Below are positions 22,227-33,751 of a stretch of DNA of 64,000 nt, one piece after another. How positions within the stretch are numbered: position 1 is the stretch's first letter; the number at the start of each line of letters is the position of its first letter. A model generated the notes under the pieces. It saw nothing but the letters and a program-made list of their open reading frames with translations, was not told the DNA's origin and searched no databases. Where the stretch lies: positions 62,001 to 126,000 of the forward strand of contig NW_013655219.1 in the NCBI RefSeq assembly GCF_000499385.1, given 5' to 3'. Both the position numbers and the translations under genes were made by a program. This stretch comes from Eimeria necatrix (lineage: Eukaryota; Apicomplexa; Conoidasida; Eucoccidiorida; Eimeriidae).

Positions 22227-25200
22227 TTACGCTCGTCGGCGCATTGCCTGTGCAATGCTTTCGAGCAGCTGTTGCCGCTCTGCCTGGACGCGGCGCTGCT
22301 CTTGCTGCCGCTCCTGCACACTAACGAACAAGGAATACTGCAGAGGCGTTTGTGGTAGCAACTCCAGTAGCCTGCAGAGCTCATCAGACACTCTGCCTGC
22401 CGGGTCTCTCGGCAAGTCATCCACAGCCGTTAGTGTACCTTTCTGGCGGCTAGGTCTGTCATCCTCATGAGCCGGCTCAGTGCGCCTTTCTACCTGGCGT
22501 TGCGTTTCTGCGGTCTCACGCATCCTCTGAACTGCAGAGGCATCCCAATGCGAGAGAAGGTCTGCTATTAGTACGTCATTAACGGCGATGCCACAGAGCA
22601 GTCGGCCCCATTTGCTGTGGGCCAGGCCCTGAAGAACATGGTCAGGGAGGCGGCACCTCATGGACTGCGGCAGGCGTAGGGTTGGGCTGCTCGGGTACCG
22701 CGAAAAGTGCTGCCCTATGAAATCGCCAGGGAGAGCAGCATTGGTCATTTGTGTCATTTGCTGATGTTGCAGCAGATCTCGCCACGCGTACTGTTGGAGT
22801 TCCTGCTGCAAGTGGTCGTCTTCTGCAATCAATGTATCTGTTCGGGCGAAGGTGTGCAGATGCCGCGAAATGCAGTAGGCAGGGATCCAAGGGGAAGCCA
22901 AAGGGCATTTCGGTGAAATCACATCAATTGCAGATGAGCCTCCAACTTGCTGAGTGAACAGCTGAGGGACCCCAGGATCGAAGTTCCTTGCGTTCCTCGG
23001 CAAGTTTTGGCGGCCACTATAGTGACGGCTTGGATTTTCTACTGAGGTTAAATCATTTGCAGAGCTACTCGTAGGAGCTTCTGAGCCAGAGCAGGACACC
23101 TTTGTGGGCTGGTGGCACGGTTCAAGCGCTTTGTGGTCCCCTACTGGTAGCAACAGCACCTCATGTGTCAGAAACAGGGCCTCCGCCAGCTCGTCCACGA
23201 TGGCCTGCGGGATAGAGCAGGCATGCCTAACTGCATCACCACATTGATTTTCTGCTCGATAATTTCTGAGCTGTGACTTAAGCGCCTCCAGCAAGGCTTG
23301 GACACCGTCAGTATGCGGGTACAAAACCCCCGTATAGTCCCCTCCAGGCACTGGACACACTGGTTGATCTCCCACAGTACATGCATGGACATCACAGTGA
23401 TGCTGCAGTACGACTTTGCAACAACACAGCACAGCTGGAGCCAGTGCAGGGTTTGATACTTTCCAGAATTCACTCTTGATCTCTCCTGTCCCGCCCGTAG
23501 ACAATCCGCCGGGTGACTCATTCGCTTCCAAAGGAGGAGATGCATACGCTTCCTCAGGCCCTACAGCCGGCTTGTTAAGAACAGCGTCGTTTGCACGCCT
23601 TGTGGAGTTGAATACACTTTGTAGATGCGGTCTTCGTGCCACTTCCATAGCGGTTTTTAGAGCTTCTTGAGGGGAGCGAGCCACAGAGACACTCAGTGGC
23701 AAAGTGGTTCTTTGCATGTCTAAGATACCGGTTGTACAAGGCCTGCTAATTGTGAAGGGACGCAATAAGCTCAAGACCTGAGCATCTGTCAGCACTCCGT
23801 CACGCCACATCTGAACCGCCATCAGTACGTCATGCAGAAGAACACTGCCTTCGTCTCTTAATTGCAAGAGGCTTCTTCCAGGCGTCGCATAGCTCAAGGC
23901 TTCCACAGCCTCAACAGCGTAGCGGAAAATCGCACGGCTCCTCGATGTAGAGAAGGGTAGCGCGGAAATTTCCGTTACTGCTGTAAAGCCCGACTCCTCA
24001 GGTTCTGTCTCCAGCAACTCTCTGGCAGCTGATGCGCTGTCAAATCTTTGGTGTTTTTCGTCTTCTGGTAAGTAGCCGCCATTGGAAGAAACCTTGCCGT
24101 TAGGGTCCGAAGATAGGAGGGACTGGGAATGCTCCGAGCCTGCCAACGACAGCACATAGCTGTTTTGATCCGTTTCTCCCTCTGTAGTTGCTCGTTGCTC
24201 ATCCTGGAGGTCCCTTGCTTTCCCTGACTCTGTGGGGTGACCCTCTGCGGTTCCGTTTAGGTACGCATCAAGATTTCGGCTAGCTAGAAGCACCTGAACG
24301 ACAGGCTCAGGGTCGTAGGCCTCCGTGATAAACGCAGGCCTGTGAATGCCGAAGGCTCCCGAGTCACAGAAAGCAAACGAAGCAAGCCTTCGCGGCCAGA
24401 GTCCGCTGAATTTCATTGCCGCCAAGCCTAGCCTCAAAGCGCCCAAAAGCGCGCCAGCTACCTCTTCGCATGGCACCAAGTGGTTCTCAAAGGAAACTCG
24501 ACGCAGCAGATGCAGCTGCTGGCTGCGCTGCAGCTTTAGCGCAGCACGGAATAGTAACTCCCGCTGCAAAGTCTGCTGCAGCTGCGCTTGTAGCAGCAAT
24601 ACCGAAATCCTTTGTGGCAAGACCCGCTTTTCGTTCAAATTTGCGTGCAGATGTTTTAGTAGAACATGTACGGCCCCATGACCGGATGGCTTATAAGTAG
24701 CTATGCTGCCTTTACCACTTGCGGTACTGCAGAGATATTCGCGGGAAAATCGATGAGTATGGAAGGACAGGAGGGCAGCCAGAGCCTCCGAGGGCTCACT
24801 AGCTTGCGAGAACTTGCCCAGCTCAACACCGAAAGCTCTAAACGTTTTCTGGTCCTCCTTCCTCTTGAACCGCTGCCGCCTTGCCAATTGTGAGTACAGG
24901 CGGCAGCGGTTCTGCAATTTCAGCCTTAGCACTGGGTCATTTAGTGTTAAGGGCCTGCAGGTGAGACGGCCGCTGGTAGTTAGCGCAGAAAGGACAACGA
25001 GGGATCCCGGTGATTTTTCGGACATACTTATAGCGTGGCTGATGGGGGCTAAGCAGTTCCTGCAGAATGTAGTTCTGCTACTAGTGCTCCAGGCTGCTGC
25101 CAACGCCAGTGCGTTACTGCTCCCGCATAGGCTGCACCGGACAGTTCGCGTTGGTTGTTGATGGCCTTCGTGAGCGAGTGCTTGCCGTGTCTCCCCCGTT

Positions 25201-28200
25201 ACTGGCAACTCAAAAAGACACGCCCCTGCATACCCATGGAAAGTGGCGGTGGCCGCATGCTCATCTACAGTCACCTGCAACGGTCTCTGTTGGGTCCAGG
25301 GCGAACCAATAGGAGTCTTAGATGGGATAGAGCTGCAACGCTCCCGGTTTTCAAGACCCCAGCTGACACGGGGAAACATTGAAACTTCTGCCTGCAGTCG
25401 CATGCAGACCCACTGCACACCATCGGCTGGGTAAAGATGCACAAGTTGTGCCTGGGTTTGCCCACCTGCATTTGGATTATGTATGACAAGTGAACTCATT
25501 GCCTGTATTCACACTATCAGTGAGATACTCACTTGCCACGAAACCTCTACTACCTCTCTGTTTATGACTGTTGGAAGACAGCTCTGCTTTACGGCCTCTA
25601 GTGGCGAGGCTTCAAAATAAGGCCGTTTGCTGTGCAGGCGCGGATGGTCCTTCTGCCTGGTAGCTGGGACCCCCGAATCCCCGAAGTGGATGCTTTGGGA
25701 ACGTTCCTCTCGGCTTGAAGTGCTAAAGGGCTCCATAGGATCGTGAGGGCAGAAAGCAGGGTGTACTCGAAGCGCGCTGCAGACCACGTCGTCGCTTTTC
25801 CAAGAAAACGCAGCAAGGAGGTCGTGAGTGCAGGAAGGGTCATGATGTGCCGCGCATGCTGCAGAAGTGAAGGCAACCTTGCGGGCATTATCACTAGATA
25901 GACGAGTAGCCCTCATGGGCTCCAGGTGTTCTGCTTGAGCCCACTTGTCGGTGCTGCTGTGCCACAGTAAACTGCGATATCTGGAACCCATCTGTAAAGA
26001 AAACAACGCAAGCCGAGTTTGCGGCTGCTCAGATTAGCCTGCCGTGAGCAGCTAGACTACTACTCGTGCAGTGCCTGACAGCTACTGCTTATGCTCTTGC
26101 ACCTGGGGAAAAAACCTTAATACCACCTCTAGGGGTCTTCACAAGATGCCGCGAAATGCGGAGCTCACCTTGCGGACTGTGGGGAGGCCAACGACTGTGA
26201 GAGGCTCATGCATCGCCCTCACATCAAAGAGATAAATGGACTCTGTAGCATCGTGGACTGCGGCAAGGAGGAAGGGATGGACTGGGTGAGGAGCCAAAGC
26301 AGTGAATGTTGTGTGGTAGGTCGAATTGGCTGTACATGGCGCATACAGCGTCTCGGCAATGCACTGCAGAGTGCTACTGTGCGTCGGTGCATGCAGCGCG
26401 GGGAAAAGCCTTGTCATCCCCTTTGCCTGAATCCAGCCAACATTCCACAAAATCCAACTTCAGTGAAGCCTCGACTTCCGCACACTAGAAGACATAGATC
26501 CTAAATCTCAAAAAATGGCAGCCGCAGTGGTATCCTTGTCTTATTTCATCAGAACGCAATTAGCATCCAGTGCAACACCAACGGCAAGCGCGCCGTAGCA
26601 ATATACAGAGTTGCAACAGAGGCAGCTGCATGTGATGACTCCAAAAATGGGAGATGCTTTTGAAGTGTGTAATGACGCTTTTAAAGCCAACCCTGAGGTC
26701 CAAAGCCCAGAGATTTTCGCTCCCCAAAAGAAGAGTTTGGCGTTGGTGGGGTAAATAACAGAGGGTCTGGAAGGCTTCCGCAGCTGGGTCAGCAAGAACA
26801 GCGCGGTGTCTGTATCGCATAGACGGCCGAGACGCCCGCTTGATGTTTCGAGTGACCACAGAGAGAGAAACGGGCGCGGGCACTTCCATCTACAGAATTC
26901 CAAATAGCACAGGCTCAACCAGCAAATATATTGGCACCAAAGCAACCAATATCAAGCAAATATTTAAGCTGAAACAGCAGGGGAAACTCTCAAAACAGAA
27001 CAGCTGCCGCTGCATCCGTATGTCGCGACGTTCCTAAGCGCCTTCACGCAATCAATGATGAAACTCGGGTTTAGTTGGTGACGGAAAGGTACTCGCCTAC
27101 TTGGATAGTCAGTGCTGACGTACTCGCGCCTCCTCGGCTTTCCAGAGACTCACGTACTGCGAGCTGTAGAGCAGTGCAGCTTCACCAACATCCGCAGGGC
27201 TCACGGCAATGTTGATTACTGTTGGATGGGCTGGAATTTGCTTGGGGACCCCAAAACGTAGGACTCCAGCTTCTTTGTCTTTGTGTCGAGCCCGACCTCC
27301 CTCCTGGCGTGGCACCCGGTAGCCATAAGGCGCGTCATGCAGCACTTCCACTTTCAGCTGCCGCCTTAAGCCTCCATCCTGAAGCCAACCAAGTATATCC
27401 GTCTCAGATTGGGTCCCCTGTACTCCTTGCTGCCTGCGCGCTGCTACTTTGAGCGCCTCCGTAGCTTCTGCGGGATCGAAGTCATCCTCGTCGTACCTTA
27501 GCCTCGCTACGTACAAACCCCTAGAGTTCCTGGCATAGACAAGCTTAATAAAAGGGTGCTTGTCATCTGTGCGCACCTCCAATACCCTCTCAGATACAAC
27601 GGACTCTTTGGGCTTGATGGTGTCCACGAGGTCGGGAGCGTGACGGGCATCTCCGCGTGCGTATATATTTCGTGCTGATCCCACTTTATCCGCTTCGTCC
27701 CCCATGGGACACCAGCAGCAAAAGCAACAGCAACAGCTGCTGCTGCTGTTTTGCTTCTCGCAGCTAGCAGTGCCGTCACCACGCAGACGCTGGCCTTCCC
27801 CCCGAGTCCACTGAAATACGTTGGGATGCAACTCCGCAAGCCGACGGCCTTCAAGACCCAGCGAGCATCCAGCTACTTGCATAGACGTCTCCCATTCAGA
27901 AAGGCCAAAGCTGTCACTACTACACCCCTCTTCCAAGGACTGATCACTGCCGCTGCTGCTGCTTCGGCTGTTGCTGCTACTGCTGCTAATGCCTTGCCTC
28001 ACTCTTTTTTTTCCTCTTTCGCGGCTCTCAGTGTCCGATCCACGTCCCCCTCTGTACTGTTGGCTCCTGATATTGCGGGGGAGCCCTCGCGTATAAACAA
28101 CATCGCCCACTTTATGGGATATCGCTACCAACTCGAGCGCGCTGTGTGCTGCACCACATGGCAGCACAAGGACCGGAGTACGTCTTCCATGCTTAGCTAC

Positions 28201-28731
28201 CTCTTGTAGTGCGCCGTACGGAACATATTCTTCAAGCACTGTAACACGCCTGCTTCTTGCTGCTGCTGCTGCAGCTGCTGCCTTTTTGCCATCGCCGCGC
28301 AGGCTGTAGGGGTCGGGGTCTGTGGGAAGCTTTCCACTGCAGCAGCAGCAACTTGGCTGCAGGCAAAGACAAAGAGGGTGATCCGATAGCAGCTGGTCAA
28401 AATAGCAAACTCCTACCGCGTTCACCACCTCCACCTCGAGCAGGGGATTGAATGTTTTCTTAGAAATGCGCCCAAGTGGGAGAGACCTATCGTGCAGCTT
28501 GAAGCCCCCCAAGTAACAAGTCAACAGAGAACTAGGCTCAGGGCTTCTGCCTCGATACACTATACTGCACCCGCTGGTGCTGCCGCAACCCAACAAGGAA
28601 CCCGAACGAAATGAACGGTCCCAAAATGGGGTGTAGGTACACTCCGACGGGAGGCCATTGGGGCAAAGGTGAGACCCGTGTGGCAGCAACCTGACTGCTT
28701 CACCGTTCCACACCTTCGTTACCTCCGACAT
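22227..28731 (-). CDS. Large beta-propeller-like protein, possibly Rrn6/TAF1C-type, five exons, ~1932 aa
   Basis: The model, in transcript order, is 28731-27124, 26889-26692, 26426-26169, 25991-25533 and 25502-22227; all four introns are phase 0 with GT...AG ends. Donors include GTACGT, GTGAGC and GTGAGT, but the second (GTTGGC) is weaker. The last intron would be only 30 nt. The N-terminal exon carries Ala, Ser and Cys homopolymers encoded by CTG/CAG triplets. Propeller-blade-like strands span the splice junctions: AVSPADVGEAALLYSSQYVS, then LLLGSENLWALDLR, then ATESIYLFDVRAMHEPLTVV. The last exon (1091 residues) is mostly helical and ends with a Gln/Arg-rich tail. The DLR/DVR blade pattern and long helical C-terminus recall the Pol I factors Rrn6/TAF1C, but this is a weak analogy and any WD-like scaffold is possible. 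It is head to head with the pseudouridine synthase gene. Confidence 0.75.
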
Positions 28732-29421
28732 CAGATCTCATAGGGTATTTAGATGGTATGCAAGTTCATGGGGACGGAAATGGCTCGTCATCCACGAAGA
28801 AACACTGCAGGTGGCAACTGTCGAGCTCAAAAATTACAGTTCATATATCCACATACGGACAAGCCAAAACTGAAAAATACGGGCAAAAATAGTGGTTTCC
28901 CCCAACTACTATTTTGTTGGCGTGCAGGAGAGACCCCTGGACCTTACGTCTCAACGTGCTGAGTTTTCCTTGGCTCCATGTAACAGATCATGCACTGTAA
29001 TGCTTTATGTAGACTAAATTTATGTAGTTCCCCATAAAGCAAGATCAGAGTGCATCTAAGTACAACCTGCATTAACGGGGGGCCTTCGTTGTTGGGGGGC
29101 CCTGAGAAGCCCCAAACTCCGCCTGTCTTATATCTGTGCCAGCGTCGTTGCTCCGGTTTGTTGGGACTAAAGACTGTTGTCTATGCATAAAATCATTCGG
29201 ATGCAAGCAAGCTGAAGGGCTATAATGTTTGCCCCTGTGGCGCTAACGGCGCCTCAGTAGGAGTGGTCCGTGAAGCCCATTAAGGCAGCGATGTCTCGTT
29301 TTCATCTGCACTACATGCGCCATATATATACTTTCTCTTCAGCCCTAGAGATCCATAAGCTCCCCACGCGCCCCATTGTTTGGTATCCCTTGCAAATTCA
29401 CCTGTGTGGAGAGAAAGGAAC
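28732..29421. promoter_or_regulatory. Shared intergenic region between two divergent genes
   Basis: The ~690 bp lie between the start codons of the minus-strand propeller gene (28731) and the plus-strand pseudouridine synthase (29422), so both promoters must be here or in the first exons. I see no recognisable core element beyond A/T-rich patches, and the ORFs here are short. Confidence 0.4.
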
Positions 29422-32400
29422 ATGACACACTCAAAAAAGTGTCCAGGCAGCATCACGTGTATCCATGGGAAGAAGATATGTTGCGTCCGACAGAATGACA
29501 ATGGGAAGCACAACAGTGGAGACGGAAGCAGCAAAAGCAAGCGAAACCTTCTTAACAGCAACAGCTGTAACCGTGGTTTCACAGAAAACACTGCCAGCTG
29601 TGATTGTGAGGCCAACCGTCATGCGAGGTCTCCACTTGAACGTCAATACAAACCAAAGAAAAAGCAACGTGCCTTTGACTGGAGCAAGGTGCAGCTGCAG
29701 CGGGTGCTGCTTAAAATTGCGTACAATGGAGAAGCATATGCTGTGAGCGAGCGGTAGCGAGTGCCGGCGTAACGCCAGTAGCTGCTGTTGTAGGTACTCA
29801 AAGATAAGCAGGTTGGAAAGGGACAGAAGCGGAATGACATATGATTTCTTTGCGCGACTTTGGCGTTACTGACTTTTGTCTGTCTGTTATTTCGGGTATT
29901 TCGCTGTGTTTATCTCCTTTGCCGCAGGGCCTGGCAGCGCAGGCCGAGGATTCAGGCATTCCCACAGTCGAAGACACCCTGTTTAGGTGTATGGAAAGGG
30001 CGTGTCTCATCCCCAACAGACACGCTTGGTGAGGTTCGTGCTGTGGTGACACCGGGCGGTCTTGGCGCTGGTCAGCGTGTTGCCACTTCTGTCCGCACTT
30101 GTGCGTTCCTGTTTACTGGTTGCATTTCTAGTACTCGCATGTGGCTGCACTTAAGAATCCTCACTAGGCTGAGGCAGACAAAGCCACGTTGTGGTGCGTG
30201 ATTTTGCGAGAATGATAGCTCGAAGCCGCAGTTCGCTTGTTACTTACGGGGTGAAGCATGGCGGTGTTTGTTTTCATAAGTGCACACGAAGCTATTTAAG
30301 GGATCATTTTTTGCTGCGTTCTTCGCTGCCCTGACTCTTATTTTTCCAGTGAAGGATTTTTGGTCGTGTGCACTGTTTGCTGTCGACATTCGAGCCTGCA
30401 TGAGCAGAAGCACCAGAACAGGAGGAGCTGAAAAATCATTTCGGCATTTCCTGAGTGTCAGCACACTAAAGGGACGCTGGGAACACTGTGTATGTACTCC
30501 CGTTACTGAGAAGCAGCTATCTTGAATCGTCACCTGTGCTGCAGCAACTTCTCGCGGTGCGGACGAACAGACAAGGGCGTGCATGCAGCGGGCAACTACG
30601 TTTCCCTTGACATGCGCGTTATGTGAGTGACCCTATCTCAAGCTTACATCACTACTCTAGATGGGAGATATACATACGAGGGATGCTTGCTCCCTCGTAT
30701 GTATGGGGGGTGCCGTGTGCTTGTGTGTTGCGGGTGCAGACAAGGGGCAGATCAGCAAGACAGTGGTGGGCCATAGACAGCAAATGTGTGCAACTACGCA
30801 GGGCACGTAGGCTAGGCTGTTATCTTTATGTGGATTTACACGTGAGCAAAACAGCAAGTTGTGGAGGCTGGAGCTATGGAAAAACGTCAGTGACGGTTCT
30901 GGCTGGCTTGAGCCGCAGGTGGATGTACGGCATATATGCCTTTACTGAATCGACTTCTACCCCCAGATATCCGTGTCCTTGCTGCCACTCAGGTCCCTCC
31001 TACGTTCGATGCCAGGTAGGCTTCTGCTTACTTTCCTGGAGTCAGGGCCTTGCAGCACAGACTGCTAGATTTGTTGTTTGCCAACCTTCAAACTTGAAGC
31101 TGGTTAAACCTTGCTCTCACCGTACCAATCAGCTGCTCCTCTAAGGTAAAAGTAGCGGCCTTTGTTGTTGATTTCGCAGGTTTGACTGTCTATTTAGAGT
31201 GTATAAGTACTTCTTTAGCACCGTTGGATTGGATATCTCTAGGATGCGAGCCGCTGCCAAACAATTTGTGAGCGAGGATCACGCGTCGTTGCACCGTCGC
31301 TGCGTCTTGACTGCAGTGCAGTGCCACTGCAACACTGCATAATAGCTGTGGCGAACACTTATTTTTTCTGAGAGTTGCGTCTTTGTGGTTTCGCATATAT
31401 CCTAACAGCACCGTCATGAGTATTAGAGCCAGCTGGTAAAAGTGGCGCAGCCAGAATTGAGTGCGTTCATGGCAGCATTGAGATGCACGTGCGTGTGTTT
31501 GACACTTTCTTGCAGCTAGGGATGCACAACTTTCTTCGTTTTTGCAAAGTTGACAAGAAGCAGGAGCGGAGTCTCTGGTCAGTCACTTTCGGGTCAGCTT
31601 AGTGCATTTCAAGGGTCTCTCCGAATGTATCGGTCTCCTGTCCAGAAAAGTGCTTCGTGAAATGAACGGGCAACATTCTTATGACTCACCTGCTCATTCT
31701 CTTTGAAACAGTCCTTGAGGATGCTTTTTGTATATCCTTCATCAGGCGTCGCGTTATTCGCTTCGATTTGGAGTTACAGGGAGATGGGTTCGGCGTAGCG
31801 ACCATCGTAGGCGTGTCGTTTTTGTGGCACCAAGTATGGCTCTCCTATTTATTGGCTTACAGAATTGGCGCATAGCTGCCGTTCTGTTGCATATCCGTAG
31901 GGCAGCATAAAAGTTCTCAGCCATCCCCACACTGCTGCTTGCCCGAGACGAGACATTGCCACACTGATCGTGGGTCTGTTGCGCTGTAGGTCCGGTATAT
32001 GATGGCAGCTTTGATGGAAGTGGGGCGTGGAGCGTGGCCTGCAGCATGTATCTCAACTCTTTTGAGGGAAGGCTTGGAGGTAGAAGCAGCAAAGATGGAT
32101 GCTGCCGAGGAATCTGCATCCATGACTAGGACAGGAAGCACGGAAGTGGAAGAATTGAGACTAGCTAAGGAAAGTTGCTACACGGCGCTTCTCCCGGCGC
32201 CAGCAAGCAATCTCGTTCTCTACGATTGTTGTTTCGAAGGCCTTTACTTTTCTCGTGCCGGTGCAGTAAACCGCTTAATGCTAAAACAGGGTGGCACGGA
32301 AGCCTTGCATAGCCCAGCAAAGAAAGTGAGGGAGGCTGGCGCGGACCCACAAATTTCCATCGCTCATCCTGAGTCTGGTGGGAAACAGAACAGTGCTCTC

Positions 32401-32517
32401 GAAGATGAGGGCATACGTAACACGCAAACAGCCTGCAACACCAATTTGGAATTTGGCCCTCGCAGCACTGAAGAATCACGGACATTCCAGGTACTGTGCG
32501 TGGGCGTTGAACTCTAA
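29422..32517 (+). CDS. PUS3: tRNA pseudouridine synthase, Pus3/Deg1 type, ~9 exons
   Basis: The TruA-family order is recovered across exons with matching phases: 29422-29742 (LLKIAYNGEAYA), 29928-30028 (GLAAQ..., TVEDTLF), 30545-30622 (RCGRTDKGVHAAGNYVSL), an unresolved short exon, ~30919-31015 (LLNRLLPPDIRVLA, FDAR), 31180-31267 (FDCLFRVYKYFF), 31516-31577 (MHNFLRFCKVDKKQ), 31746-31833 (GVSFLWHQ) and 31990-32517 (VRYMMAALMEVGRG, LVLYDCCFEGLYF). The Asp in GRTDKG (about residue 150) is the catalytic nucleophile of the family. Eukaryotic Pus3/Deg1 modifies U38/U39 of the tRNA anticodon arm; VLYDC and HNF.RFCK.D are characteristic of Pus3 rather than Pus1. The product is about 460 aa. The N-terminal ~90 residues are a low-complexity Asn/Lys/Cys extension. 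The junction between 30622 and ~30919 needs a short exon entering in phase 2 and leaving in phase 1; 30781-30806 or 30661-30806 fit. A further 3' exon after the CAG at ~32489 cannot be excluded. Confidence 0.9.
30671..30703. repeat. Perfect 13-bp stem hairpin inside a PUS3 intron or exon candidate
   Basis: TACATACGAGGGA at 30671-30683 is the exact reverse complement of 30691-30703, leaving a 7-nt loop. It lies in the one part of the PUS3 gene whose exon structure I could not resolve. Confidence 0.85.
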
Positions 32518-33316
32518 GCTGCGACAGGACGGGGGATTGCGCAGTGGGGATCAGCGATGAATTCACGTTTCAGGCCTTACACTTGGTGAAATAGGGTGGT
32601 GCTTACTCTGCGACGTTGTTGTATTACTTAGGACGAGTATATGCGTTCCGCGCACCGCATGATGGTCCTTCGGTGTCTCTGTGAACACTCGTTCCCGCCA
32701 TGGTGACACGGTGAAGCACTTTCTGGGAGTAGGGCATCGAGGCAGCGTTCCCATCACATTCTACCGCGAGCGGGCCTTCTTATTTGTTTTGTGCGGCTGT
32801 TGCACCACGGGTAGAAGACGATTAGGAGAGCACGCTGACGCAGCCCATGGAAGGACAACTGAATTCAAGTGAATTGCCATTTTTAGGTGAAGTACTGCAA
32901 GTGGTCAGCGCACACTATCTAGCGTAGGGTATATGATTCATGTTATTGCTTCCCTTGATATTTCTTGCTATGCTTCTTCCCAATGTTTCGAAAGTGCTAT
33001 GATTTTACACTAAAGGGCGGCGGCTTTGTAGGTGTTATTTTATGGCGGTGACATATATCTGCCGCTGGCAGACTACACTGAAAAACATTAAACTGAAATA
33101 CATATTTGCACACTATCGGTTTTGAAAGGGAAGGCACCTTTGCAAAGCAAAAGTTCGTCAGACGTAGACACGACCCTCAGCAAGTGGAGGGGTCGCAGTT
33201 GCAGCAGCTTCCCTCAACCAACCTCTTTGTAGTACTCAGTTACAGTAGCACTGGGCACGTAGAAGACCTTCGTGTTCGTGCTTTGTCAATCAAAATCATG
33301 GAGGGGCGCCGCTGAA
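32518..33316. other. Intergenic region between convergent genes
   Basis: Contains the 3' UTRs of PUS3 and of the minus-strand RON3-like gene. A 69-codon plus frame at 33106-33315 is not supported by motifs. Confidence 0.4.
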
Positions 33317-33751
33317 CTACACAAGTCTCGCTTGGTACACATTCTCGTTTCCGAGTAGTGTGGCTGCTTTTCCTAGGAAGTGGAACAAATATCTGCACTT
33401 AACAAAGCTCCCACCTAGCTCTTTATTCCTTGTTCCAGCTTCGGCGTAGACAGCCTCAGCCAAAGCACAGAACGTGCTGACTTTACGAGGGCTGCCACAA
33501 AGTCCCACAGCTCTATTTGTGTCAGCACTGCGGAGAGGGTGGAAACGCTTGAAAAGGAACAAATGCGGGTGACCTCTCTTCCTGGCGATTTTCCAAACGA
33601 TGGAGCTGTTCTCGCCATCTGCCGCCCTTATTACTAAACAATTCTCAAGCTCCCCCAGCCGTGAAATGCCACAGTCCGTTGGAATCGTGGATTTATCATG
33701 CGGAGGCAAGCATAGACAAAATGCATCTGGCCATCGTCGGCTTTCGAGAAT
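33317..33751 (-). other. 145-codon open stretch in frame behind the RON3-like stop codon
   Basis: Directly after the TAG at 33752-33754 the same reading frame stays open for about 145 codons to a TAG at 33317. The translation has normal amino-acid composition (for example CLVIRAADGENSSIVWKIAR and KCRYLFHFLGKAATLLGNEN). This could be a C-terminal extension reached by stop readthrough, by an unseen intron that removes the TAG, or after a sequencing error or recent nonsense mutation; or it could be chance. I recognise no domain in it. Confidence 0.4.

Noticed and set aside
29280..29615. 111-codon minus-strand ORF
   Set aside because: Antisense to PUS3 exon 1, where the plus strand carries family motifs.
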